Assembly (NCBI GenBank): GCA_022571515.1
Contig: JACZXQ010000009.1
Span: forward strand, 62,001-126,000
DNA: 64,000 bases
Reading direction: 5' to 3'
Origin: Gemmatimonadota bacterium
Lineage (GTDB): Bacteria > Gemmatimonadota > Gemmatimonadetes > Longimicrobiales > Gaopeijiaceae
Under the pieces are notes generated by a model. The model ran no database searches, was not told the origin of the DNA, and saw nothing but the letters and a program-made list of their open reading frames with translations. This document shows positions 43,926-51,712 of the stretch, in pieces. A program made the position numbers and the translations under genes. Positions within the stretch are counted from its first letter, which is position 1. Each line of letters opens with the position of its first letter.

Positions 43926-45452
43926 ATGCCGCTGCCCACCCTTCGAGCTCTTCTCGAAGCGGGCCACGACGACGCACCCGCCCTTTTGGCGCCCGGACGT
44001 GAGGCCCTCACTTACTCCGGCCTGCGAGCCCACGTGGATCGGACGGTCGCTGAGCTGAACGCTCGCGGCATCGGCCGCAACGACCGCGTGGCGATCGTGC
44101 TTCCGAATGGGCCTGAGATGGCGTCCGCCTTCGTGTCGATCGGGGCGGGGGCGACCACGGCCCCGCTGAACCCCTCCTACAAAGAGCGGGAGTTCGACTT
44201 CTACCTGTCCGACCTCGGGGCGAAGGCGTTGGTGGTCGAAGAGAGAAGCACGTCGGAGGCGATCGGCGTCGCCAACCGGCTCGGCGTTCGGGTACTCGAG
44301 ATCCGGGTGGGCGATGACATGCCCTCGGGTGCGTTCGAGTTCGTGGGCGAGGCTTCGGGGGGGACGCAACCCTCCAACGGTGGTGGGCCCGCCGAGGCCG
44401 ACGACGTGGCGCTCGTGCTGCATACGTCGGGCACGACCTCCCGCCCCAAGATCGTGCCACTCCGGCAGAGCAACGTCTGCGCTTCGGCAGGCAGCATCGC
44501 GAAGGTGCTGGAGTTGACCACGGACGACCGCTGCATGAACGTCATGCCCCTGTTCCACATTCACGGTCTCATGGCGGCCGTGTTGTCGTCCTTGGGCGCG
44601 GGGGCCTCCATCTTCTGCACACCGGGCTTCAACGCCCTCAAGTTCTTCGCGTGGCTCAAAGAGTCCGATCCGACGTGGTACACGGCCGTCCCGACCATGC
44701 ACCAGGCGATCCTCGGGCGCGCGCCCCGAAACCAGGAGACCGTGGACGCCGCCCGGCTGCGTCTCGTGCGTTCGTCCTCGTCGTCCCTACCTCCCCAGGT
44801 GATGGCCGAGCTGGAGAGCGTGTTCGGCGCACCCGTGATCGAGGCGTACGGTATGACCGAGGCAGCGCACCAGATGACGAGCAATCCGCTCCCGCCCAGG
44901 GCCCGGAAGCCCGGCACGGTCGGTATGGCCGCCGGGCCCGAGGTGAGCGTGATGGACCAGGAGGGAGGCCTGCTCGCGGCGGGTGCCATCGGAGAGATCG
45001 TCATCCGTGGGCCCAACGTCACGGCGGCCTACGAGAGCAACCCCGAGGCCAACGCTTCCAGTTTCACCCACGGCTGGTTCCGGACCGGCGATCAGGGCGT
45101 CATGGACGAGGAAGGCTATCTGAGCATCACAGGCCGCCTGAAGGAGATCATCAACCGCGGGGGTGAGAAAATCTCCCCGCGCGAAGTGGACGAGGTGCTT
45201 CTGGACCACCCGGCCGTGCAGCAGGTGGTCACGTTCGCCGTGCCGCACGAGAAGCTGGGCGAAGAGGTGGCGGCGGCAGTCGTGCTGCACGAAGGCACGG
45301 AGGCCACCGACGGAGAGCTCAGGAACTTTGCCGCCGAACGGTTGGCGGCCTTCAAGGTGCCGCGCATAGTGCTCTTCCTCGACGAGATCCCCAAGGGAGC
45401 GACGGGTAAGCTCCAGAGGATCGGCCTCGCCGAGAAGCTCGGACTGGCGTGA
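43926..45452 (+). CDS. Acyl-CoA synthetase, oxalyl-CoA synthetase (Pcs60/AAE3)-like
   Basis: 508 residues from ATG 43926 with AAGGAG eight bases upstream. AMP-binding signature LVLHTSGTTSRPKIVPL (P-loop), MPLFHIHGLMAAVLSSL, EAYGMTEAAHQMTSNPLPPRARKPGTVG, the TGDQGVMDEEGYLSITGRLKEIINRGGEKISPREVDEVL hinge and the C-terminal PKGATGKLQR with the adenylation Lys. The AHQMTSNPLPP stretch is the mark of the yeast Pcs60/plant AAE3 branch, whose members activate oxalate. It diverges from the aconitase X operon with 153 bases between the starts, and the ketopantoate-reductase-like gene follows after 19 bases. Confidence 0.87.
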   Translation: MPLPTLRALLEAGHDDAPALLAPGREALTYSGLRAHVDRTVAELNARGIGRNDRVAIVLPNGPEMASAFVSIGAGATTAPLNPSYKEREFDFYLSDLGAKALVVEERSTSEAIGVANRLGVRVLEIRVGDDMPSGAFEFVGEASGGTQPSNGGGPAEADDVALVLHTSGTTSRPKIVPLRQSNVCASAGSIAKVLELTTDDRCMNVMPLFHIHGLMAAVLSSLGAGASIFCTPGFNALKFFAWLKESDPTWYTAVPTMHQAILGRAPRNQETVDAARLRLVRSSSSSLPPQVMAELESVFGAPVIEAYGMTEAAHQMTSNPLPPRARKPGTVGMAAGPEVSVMDQEGGLLAAGAIGEIVIRGPNVTAAYESNPEANASSFTHGWFRTGDQGVMDEEGYLSITGRLKEIINRGGEKISPREVDEVLLDHPAVQQVVTFAVPHEKLGEEVAAAVVLHEGTEATDGELRNFAAERLAAFKVPRIVLFLDEIPKGATGKLQRIGLAEKLGLA

Positions 45453-45471
45453 GAAACATAGGAGCGGGCCA

Positions 45472-46443
45472 ATGAAGATCTGCGTGTACGGGGCAGGAGC
45501 GATCGGGGGCTACCTCGGCGCCGAGTTGGCTCTCTCCGGAGCAGACGTCACGCTGATAGCCCGCGGGCCCCACCTGGCCGCCATGAAGCAGCACGGCGTG
45601 CGACTTCAGATCGACGGTGAGGAGCGGGTGGCGCACCCGGTCTGCACGGATGATCCCGCCGAGGTCGGTCCGCAGGACTACGTGATCGTCACGCTCAAGG
45701 CCCACTCGGTGCCGGCCATCGTAGACGTCATGCAGCCACTGCTCGGCCCCGACACGGCCGTGGTGTGGGCCGTGAACGGAGTGCCTTGGTGGTATTTCCA
45801 CCGGCTCGAGGGCCCCTGGGAGGACCATCGCCTGGAGAGCGTCGATCCGGATGGCTCGCAGTGGGACAAGATCGGTCCCGAGCGGGCGATCGGCTGCGTG
45901 GTCTATCCAGCCGCCGAAGTGCCGGAGCCCGGCGTGATCCGCCACATCGAAGGAAACCGTTTCACCCTGGGCGAGCCCGGCGGAGAAAAGACCGAGCGGG
46001 TCGAGCGCCTCTCCAAGGCCCTCATCGGAGCGGGTCTCCGTGCACCGGTGCGCCGGATCCGTGATGAGATCTGGCTCAAGCTGTGGGGCAACCTGTGCTT
46101 CAACCCGATCAGCGCCCTTACGTTGGAGACGCTCGACGTGCTGGCGACCGAGCCCGGCACCCGGGCCGTGGCACGAGCGATGATGACCGAGGCGCAGGCC
46201 ATCGGCGAAAAGCTGGGCGTTCGCTTCGCCGTGGACGTGGACAAGCGCATCGACGGGGCCGCCGCGGTGGGCGCGCACAGGACGTCCATGCTCCAGGACC
46301 TGGACAAGGGCCGGCCGATGGAGATCGATGCTGTGATCACCGCCGTCCAGGAGATGGGCCGGCTGGTGGACGAGCCGACCCCAACGATCGATACGATCCT
46401 CGCGCTGATCAGGCAGAGGGCGAGGGTGGCGGGGACCTACTAG
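45472..46443 (+). CDS. 2-Dehydropantoate 2-reductase-like (ApbA/PanE family)
   Basis: 323 residues. The N-terminus KICVYGAGAIGGYLGAELALSGADVTLIARG is a canonical NAD(P) Rossmann motif; VTLKAHSVPAIVD and the catalytic-Lys segment DEIWLKLWGNLCFNPISALT follow, and the C-terminal helix bundle has TSMLQDLDKGRPMEIDAVI, all marks of ketopantoate reductase relatives. Paralogues reduce or oxidise other 2-keto/hydroxy acids. Placed between an acyl-CoA ligase and an amidohydrolase in one plus-strand run, a catabolic role is more likely than pantothenate synthesis. Confidence 0.88.
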   Translation: MKICVYGAGAIGGYLGAELALSGADVTLIARGPHLAAMKQHGVRLQIDGEERVAHPVCTDDPAEVGPQDYVIVTLKAHSVPAIVDVMQPLLGPDTAVVWAVNGVPWWYFHRLEGPWEDHRLESVDPDGSQWDKIGPERAIGCVVYPAAEVPEPGVIRHIEGNRFTLGEPGGEKTERVERLSKALIGAGLRAPVRRIRDEIWLKLWGNLCFNPISALTLETLDVLATEPGTRAVARAMMTEAQAIGEKLGVRFAVDVDKRIDGAAAVGAHRTSMLQDLDKGRPMEIDAVITAVQEMGRLVDEPTPTIDTILALIRQRARVAGTY

Positions 46444-46461
46444 GGCCGAAGGAGAGGACTC

Positions 46462-47790
46462 ATGAACGCGTGGAAGACGACCCGGTCTGCGGCAGTAATG
46501 CTGGTCCTCACTGCCCCGCTTTCCGCTCAGCAGAGGCTAGCTCTCGTCGGCGGCATGCTCATCGACGGTTACGAGCGGCCGCCGATCCATCACGCGGCCA
46601 TCCTGATCGAGGGGAATCGGATCGTGGCGGTGGGCGCGGCGGACGACATCGAGATCCCACCGGGGACGCGCGTCATCGACACGAGTGGCCGCACCATGCT
46701 GCCCGGCCTCATCGACATGCACGCCCACCTGGACCTGGTCGGCCACGGCGACTACGACCGCTGGTACGAGTTCGTCGCGGAGACCGACCGCATCGAGGAG
46801 GTCATGGAAATCACCTCGAAGCAGTTGATCGACGCAGGCGTGACCACCGCGCTCGACCTTGGGGCGTCGCTCGACATCCTGAAGGTGCGTGAGCGCGTGC
46901 GGCGGGGCGAAATCCCCGGCCCGCGGATCTACACCAGCGGGCCCTGGATCACGCGGGTGCGCCTGGCCGGCGTGCCGGACGAGCTGCAGAACGTGGTCAC
47001 CAGCCCCGAAGAGGCGGCGGCCAAGGCGCACGAGTTGATCGACGCCGGCGTCGACGTAATCAAGACGTGGGTCGGACTCACGCAGGCCGACTTCGACGCG
47101 ATCGTCGAGGCTGCTCACTCCCGGGGCGTGCGGGTCCACGCCCACCTCTACGAGCCCGAAGCGATCCGAAAGGCGATCGACGCGGGCGTGGATGTGTTCC
47201 AGCACATGGGCTCGGGTGGGAATCCTCCGTACGAGGAGGCCCTCGTGGCCGAGATCGCGCACAAGGGCATCCCCGTCGTGCAAACCATCTCCCATCGCAT
47301 CTGGGTCTACCCCGCCACCTTGGCGTTCCCCGAGCGGCTTCAGGACCCCCGCCTCCAGGAGGACCTTCCGCCCGACATGTACGAGGAGCTTCAGCGCTCT
47401 TTCGTGGACTTCGAGCGCCTGGGCTATTTCCGCACCACGCCCAGGCAGATCCGAAACAGCAAGGTGGCCGCCCGCCAGCTCATCGAGGCCAACGTGGTGA
47501 TGGCCATGGGTACCGACGCGGCCAGCCCGCTCAACTTCCACACCGAGGCGGCGTGGCGGGAGATCTCTGCGCTGGTGGACAGCGGCATGAGCCCGATGGA
47601 GGCCATATCGGCCGCGACCAAGACCGGTGCCGAAGTGCTGGGCCTCGGGGAGGACCTGGGCACGATCGAGCCCGGCAAGCTGGCCGACATCATCGTGGTG
47701 TCGGGCAACCCGCTCTTCGACATCAACATGCTCGCCAATGTCGAAGTCGTGGTGAAAGGCGGCCGGGTGATGAAAGGTGGGGACCGCTAG
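46462..47790 (+). CDS. Secreted amidohydrolase with HxH
   Basis: 442 residues with a signal peptide (to about LSAQQ); GAAGGAGAGG lies just before the ATG. Metal ligands H87 and H89 in LPGLIDMHAHLDL, further VHAHLYEP and FQHMGSGGN, and MGTDAASPLNFHTEA with the catalytic Asp. C-terminal GTIEPGKLADIIVVSGNPLFD is the composite-domain signature. Complete active site, unlike two of the three paralogues at 5-9 kb. Last of the ligase-reductase-amidohydrolase run, 18 bases after the reductase. Confidence 0.88.
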   Translation: MNAWKTTRSAAVMLVLTAPLSAQQRLALVGGMLIDGYERPPIHHAAILIEGNRIVAVGAADDIEIPPGTRVIDTSGRTMLPGLIDMHAHLDLVGHGDYDRWYEFVAETDRIEEVMEITSKQLIDAGVTTALDLGASLDILKVRERVRRGEIPGPRIYTSGPWITRVRLAGVPDELQNVVTSPEEAAAKAHELIDAGVDVIKTWVGLTQADFDAIVEAAHSRGVRVHAHLYEPEAIRKAIDAGVDVFQHMGSGGNPPYEEALVAEIAHKGIPVVQTISHRIWVYPATLAFPERLQDPRLQEDLPPDMYEELQRSFVDFERLGYFRTTPRQIRNSKVAARQLIEANVVMAMGTDAASPLNFHTEAAWREISALVDSGMSPMEAISAATKTGAEVLGLGEDLGTIEPGKLADIIVVSGNPLFDINMLANVEVVVKGGRVMKGGDR

Positions 47791-47803
47791 GCGTTTCGTC
47801 GCT

Positions 47804-48703
47804 CTACGCGGCGGCTTGAGGAGCGGTCTCCAACCTCTCCACGTAAGCCGATCGCAGCATCACGATCGCCGCGTAGCTGACCACGGCCACCACCAGCCAC
47901 CGCATCGTTTCCAGCGGCAGCGACTTCACGATGAACGCTGCGATCAGCACCGCGGGAAGCCCACCCAACGCCAGGCCGAGTGCGGGGCGTAACTTGTACG
48001 CGCCTGCCTTGATGAACCGCAGGGCCGCCACGGGCATGAGAAATGCGGACGAGCCCATCATGATGGGGAAGGCCACGGCCGGGTTCATTCCGAGAAGGCT
48101 GATGATGATCATCGAGGGCGCGTACATGCCGATGCCGAGCGTCATGAGCGCGCCCAGAATGAAGCTCGTCACCACCCCGACGCCGAGTCCGACCCCGCGA
48201 AGGCCGATGGCCTCCCCGCCGACGGGCGCGAACCCCAAGTTGGCGGCGACGAACGTCACCGCGGCCAGCAAGAGCGCAATGCCCATCCCTATCTGAATGT
48301 TGCGGCGGGGCCAGTTGGCGACGACCCCGGCCCCCAGCCAGGCCCCGAGCACCGAGGCGCCGATCATCGAGGCCAGCGTGATCATGTCCACCTGAATGAT
48401 CGCGATGAAGATGAAGGCCTGAACGATCACCGGCGGCGTATGCCCGACGTGCATGGTTCCCGGGATGCGCTCGTCGGGTACGACGTTCTGGAGCTTGAAC
48501 CACGAGGTGGTCGGGGCGAACGACCCTATGCCGAGCGTGTCGAAGAAGTTCGTGACGAACCCGATCGCCGCCTGGAGCGGAGAGGGCAGCTTGGAGCCGC
48601 CTTCTTCAGTCGTGGATTCGCCGCCCCGCCGCACGCCCTCGACCCAGCCGGCGACGAACACCACTCCCAGTCCGGCCAGCAAGACGAACAGCACCACACG
48701 CAT
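47804..48703 (-). CDS. TauE/SafE-family sulfite/organosulfur exporter
   Basis: 299 residues with about 8 helices. The first-half signature GFVTNFFDTLGIGSFAPTTSWFKLQ (residues about 49-73) is the conserved TauE/SafE G.iaG..D.lG.GG stretch, and FILGALMTLGIGMYAPSMI opens the repeated half. Family members move sulfite, sulfoacetate or similar anions. Its start is 4 bases after the stop of the Nramp-fold gene, so the two transporters are likely one transcript. Confidence 0.87.
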   Translation of the reverse strand: MRVVLFVLLAGLGVVFVAGWVEGVRRGGESTTEEGGSKLPSPLQAAIGFVTNFFDTLGIGSFAPTTSWFKLQNVVPDERIPGTMHVGHTPPVIVQAFIFIAIIQVDMITLASMIGASVLGAWLGAGVVANWPRRNIQIGMGIALLLAAVTFVAANLGFAPVGGEAIGLRGVGLGVGVVTSFILGALMTLGIGMYAPSMIIISLLGMNPAVAFPIMMGSSAFLMPVAALRFIKAGAYKLRPALGLALGGLPAVLIAAFIVKSLPLETMRWLVVAVVSYAAIVMLRSAYVERLETAPQAAA

Positions 48704-48707
48704 GGTC

Positions 48708-50216
48708 CTAGCCTCCGAAGAACAGTTCGCGAATCTGTCCCGCGAGCGGGACCGCGCCCACTACGGTCAACCCAAGGAACACCACCAGGCTGCCCCAGGC
48801 GAGCCAGCGCTCCAGAACGCTCGGGTAGAACGCCTTGTCTTCCTTGGGAATGACGGTGAGACAGTAGTACAGGTTCAGATAGAAGATCACGGGCGCGATG
48901 AAGAAGGCCAGCGCCGAGGCCAGCAGCACCAGAAGGACCGGCTTCTCGAAACCGGCAATGATCGCCACGGACGCTATCAGCGAGTAGAACATGGTCGCGC
49001 GGTAGATGTTGTACTCCGAGTACCACGTCTTCCGATGCTCCTCGGTGATCAACGCCCGGTCGATGCCCTGCAGCCTCGCCGTCCCCCTAAACAGATTCCT
49101 GCTGCACGCGCCCACGATTCGCGGCCAGCCGTCGAAGTAGTTGAAGGCGGTGGAGAACGTCGCCGCGAACGCGCCCAGCATGAAGACGACCATCATCCAG
49201 GGTCCGACGCTGAGCGTGAAGATCCCCGCGATCTCGCCCATTACGGCGCGCCCCTCGACCGGACTCGGATATAACCACACGGCCGACAGCAGCAGGAAGA
49301 TGCACGCGATCACGAAGGACACGACGTGGCCCAGACGGAAGTCCCAGAGCCCGGTCACGAACCAGCGGCGAGCATACTCGCGAGCATGGGAGGGCATGAT
49401 GGCAGTCTGGACCGTCAGATCCTCCTTGTGTGGGTCCGACGAATCGAAGCGACCGGCGAGCCCGGCGGCCTCCAGCCTCTTGCGGATCTTCGCCATGCCC
49501 ACGCCCTTGGCCTTGCCCCACTCCGACGCCTGGAGCGAGACGTCCATCCCGGTGGGGAGCAGTCCCAAGAAGGCGGCGATGATCAGCCACGAACCCACGG
49601 GGGTTTCCACCTGGAAGAAGTGTCCCATGGCGGAGATCGGGGCGGGCTCGACGAAGTACACCGCAAGGGTGGACACGAAGAGGACGGCCGCCAGGATCTT
49701 GGCGGCCCACTCCACCGTCTTATAGCGCCCGCGGAGGAGGATGGCCACAGATACGACCCCCAGGATGGCTCCGTATACGGTCATCGAGACAGGGAGGCCC
49801 AGCGATGCGGTGAAGATGTAGAAGAGCACCGCCGAGGCCGCGATCAGCCTCCCGGCTTGCCCGAGCGCGGCCTGGATGATCGTCGTGATGAGGACATACC
49901 AGAGCGGCCACTTGCCCCAGGCCGTGGCGTACGCCTCGATGAGGCTCTTTCCGGTCGCGTTCGTGAACCGGAAGGCCATCTCGAATCCGTAGTACTTGAA
50001 GATGTACGCGACGGGGATGCACCAGAGCAGGGCGAACTCGAAGCGACCCCCCGCCGCGGGCGCCGTGACCAGGTGGCTGGTGCCGATCCCGGTCATCATC
50101 AGGATCACCCCGGGCCCGAAGTGCCACAGCAGGCTCCTGAGGCGCATGTCGGGAAGCTCGAGGTCCTCCCAGTCCGACTGCTGGGCCCGGGGCTGGCCTG
50201 CTGGCTCAACTCGCAT
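48708..50216 (-). CDS. Nramp-fold transporter lacking canonical metal-binding motifs
   Basis: 502 residues from ATG 50216, with GGAAGG seven bases upstream. About 11-12 helices. The first helix reads FGPGVILMMTGIGTSHLVTAPAAGGRFEFALLW: in MntH/Nramp the middle is DPGN, here GTSH. The sixth helix reads AAFLGLLPTGMDVSLQASEWGKAK where MPHN is expected. The fold is recognisably Nramp (APC superfamily), but the Asp, Asn and Met that hold Mn or Fe are gone, so divalent metal transport is doubtful. A 100-residue loop (about 255-310) is longer than usual. Coupled to a TauE/SafE gene 4 bases downstream. Confidence 0.8.
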   Translation of the reverse strand: MRVEPAGQPRAQQSDWEDLELPDMRLRSLLWHFGPGVILMMTGIGTSHLVTAPAAGGRFEFALLWCIPVAYIFKYYGFEMAFRFTNATGKSLIEAYATAWGKWPLWYVLITTIIQAALGQAGRLIAASAVLFYIFTASLGLPVSMTVYGAILGVVSVAILLRGRYKTVEWAAKILAAVLFVSTLAVYFVEPAPISAMGHFFQVETPVGSWLIIAAFLGLLPTGMDVSLQASEWGKAKGVGMAKIRKRLEAAGLAGRFDSSDPHKEDLTVQTAIMPSHAREYARRWFVTGLWDFRLGHVVSFVIACIFLLLSAVWLYPSPVEGRAVMGEIAGIFTLSVGPWMMVVFMLGAFAATFSTAFNYFDGWPRIVGACSRNLFRGTARLQGIDRALITEEHRKTWYSEYNIYRATMFYSLIASVAIIAGFEKPVLLVLLASALAFFIAPVIFYLNLYYCLTVIPKEDKAFYPSVLERWLAWGSLVVFLGLTVVGAVPLAGQIRELFFGG

Positions 50217-50321
50217 CGCTGCGCCTTCCTCGTGGACGGTTCGCATGGGCGCCATGGTCGAAGGGCCCACCTTAAAGACCCGTCGGCGTTGGAGCAAGCG
50301 CTTGATCGGGCCTACCTCGGC

Positions 50322-50489
50322 TCACAATGGCTCATTGGCACACGACCGTGCCCGAGAGGCAGCCGGGACCGCGTTGGCGGAAGAGAGTTTGGGAATGGCA
50401 ATGGCGGCGATGATCCCGATGATCGCGACCACGATCAAGAGTTCGACCAAGGTGGACCCCAGGAGGTGGCCTCAGCTAGCTGCCGGCAT
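50322..50489 (-). pseudogene. Type IV pilin N-terminus relic with in-frame TGA
   Basis: The minus strand encodes STLVELLIVVAIIGIIAAIA followed by IPKLSS, the class III/type IVa prepilin helix (consensus FTLVELLIVVAIIGILAAIAIP). A possible ATG at 50489 gives five codons and then TGA (50472-50474) before the helix, and the frame ends at 50322 after only about 20 residues of poor tail. There is no pilin C-terminal domain. TGA is a normal stop in this genome, so this is a decayed pilin or pseudopilin gene. Confidence 0.7.
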
Positions 50490-50495
50490 CTCGAG

Positions 50496-51466
50496 CTAGC
50501 GCTTGAACTTGCCCTTCTTATCGAGGATGATCGTGGCGCTTCCTGCGTCATTGCCCACGCGGAACCCGACCTCGATCGGGGCCTTGGGGTCGATGGCACT
50601 CAGGTTCAGCTTCTTTCCATCGATCTTGAGTCGACCCTTTGTTTCGAACTCGATCTTCAGCGTTTTGTCTCTGAAGGTGAACTTCTTCACCTTCTTCCCC
50701 TTACCGTTGCCGGCTTGCTTGAACGAGCCCGCGGGAATCGTCACGCTGAAGGCCCCGAACGTCACCTCCACGTCCTCGTTGAGCACATCGATCCCATCGC
50801 TACTCTCGTTCAGGACGAACTTGGCTTCGACCGAGAACTTGTCCTCGGGCGCGTGCTTCTTGCTCTTGTGGCGGCCCTTCACGTCCAACGACGCCCGCTT
50901 GATCTCGAGGCTCGCTTCGCCTTAACCTCTTCCCCGTTCACCTGCACGCCGGTGAACGTGACCTTCGACGGGCCCAAACCGTTAAATCTGCCCAGGTCGA
51001 TTGAAATGAATTTAAAGGGGATGTCGTCGTGCTGGGTGAGGCGGGAGACCCCCAACGAGGCGTTTGCCAGGGCGGCCGAACCCGTAAAAAAGGGGGTCCC
51101 TTCTCTCCACAAGATAAAGGCAAATTGGGATGGGTTACTCGGGTCCACCAGCGTGAAGCCCAATTGAGTATGCTTCTGGACAAAGCCGAAGGGGGAGTCG
51201 CCCGTGCCAGTCAACCCGATGCCCAAGAAATCGATGGTGGCCTCCACCCCCACTGCGGCGTGGGTGGCCGCCATAGTCTGGGCCATCTCCCATGCCGGGG
51301 GCTGGTCTTTGTCCTGATCTGGCGTGGGCTCGAACAGGGTTGCCTCGTCCCTGCTACAGCCCGTGAGCACGAGGGTGATCGCCGCCAGAAGCGGCAACCG
51401 TCGGCTACGGCCGTTCACTCGACCAAAACCGGTCGTCAACAGACGACCGCTAGTTCTTCTCTTCAT
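50496..51466 (-). pseudogene. Frameshifted lipoprotein gene
   Basis: The first part starts at ATG 51466 with a long basic leader and lipobox LVLTGC, continuing to VTFTGVQVNGEEVKAK; it stops at 50879. The second part (50496-50888, opening LDVKGRHKSKKHAPEDKFSVEAKFVLN) is in another frame and continues the same kind of beta-rich, Lys/Asp-rich sequence to GFRVGNDAGSATIILDKKGKFKR. The two overlap near 50879-50920, where a one-base change would join GEE to GEASLEIKRASLDVK. Either a frameshift mutation or a sequence error. No family recognised; an extracellular beta-domain is likely. Confidence 0.6.
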
Positions 51467-51712
51467 GATTATCTGGTGTTCCGGGGAGGGTACAACGTGT
51501 ATCGACGCTAACCAGCCCCCGACGATCCTGGCAAGCATTATTTCCGAACCGCTGTCGCGGGCTGGCCGGAGTGGCCATCGTCCGGCGATGCCTGAGCGGC
51601 ATCGCGGCACCCTCCAACAGTAGACCGTCCCGCGGTGTCACCCTTTTGGACCGCAAAGCCCGTATCACGGGTAATCTCGCCGTGGGAAGTCTCAATTCGG
51701 GGGTCGACATAG

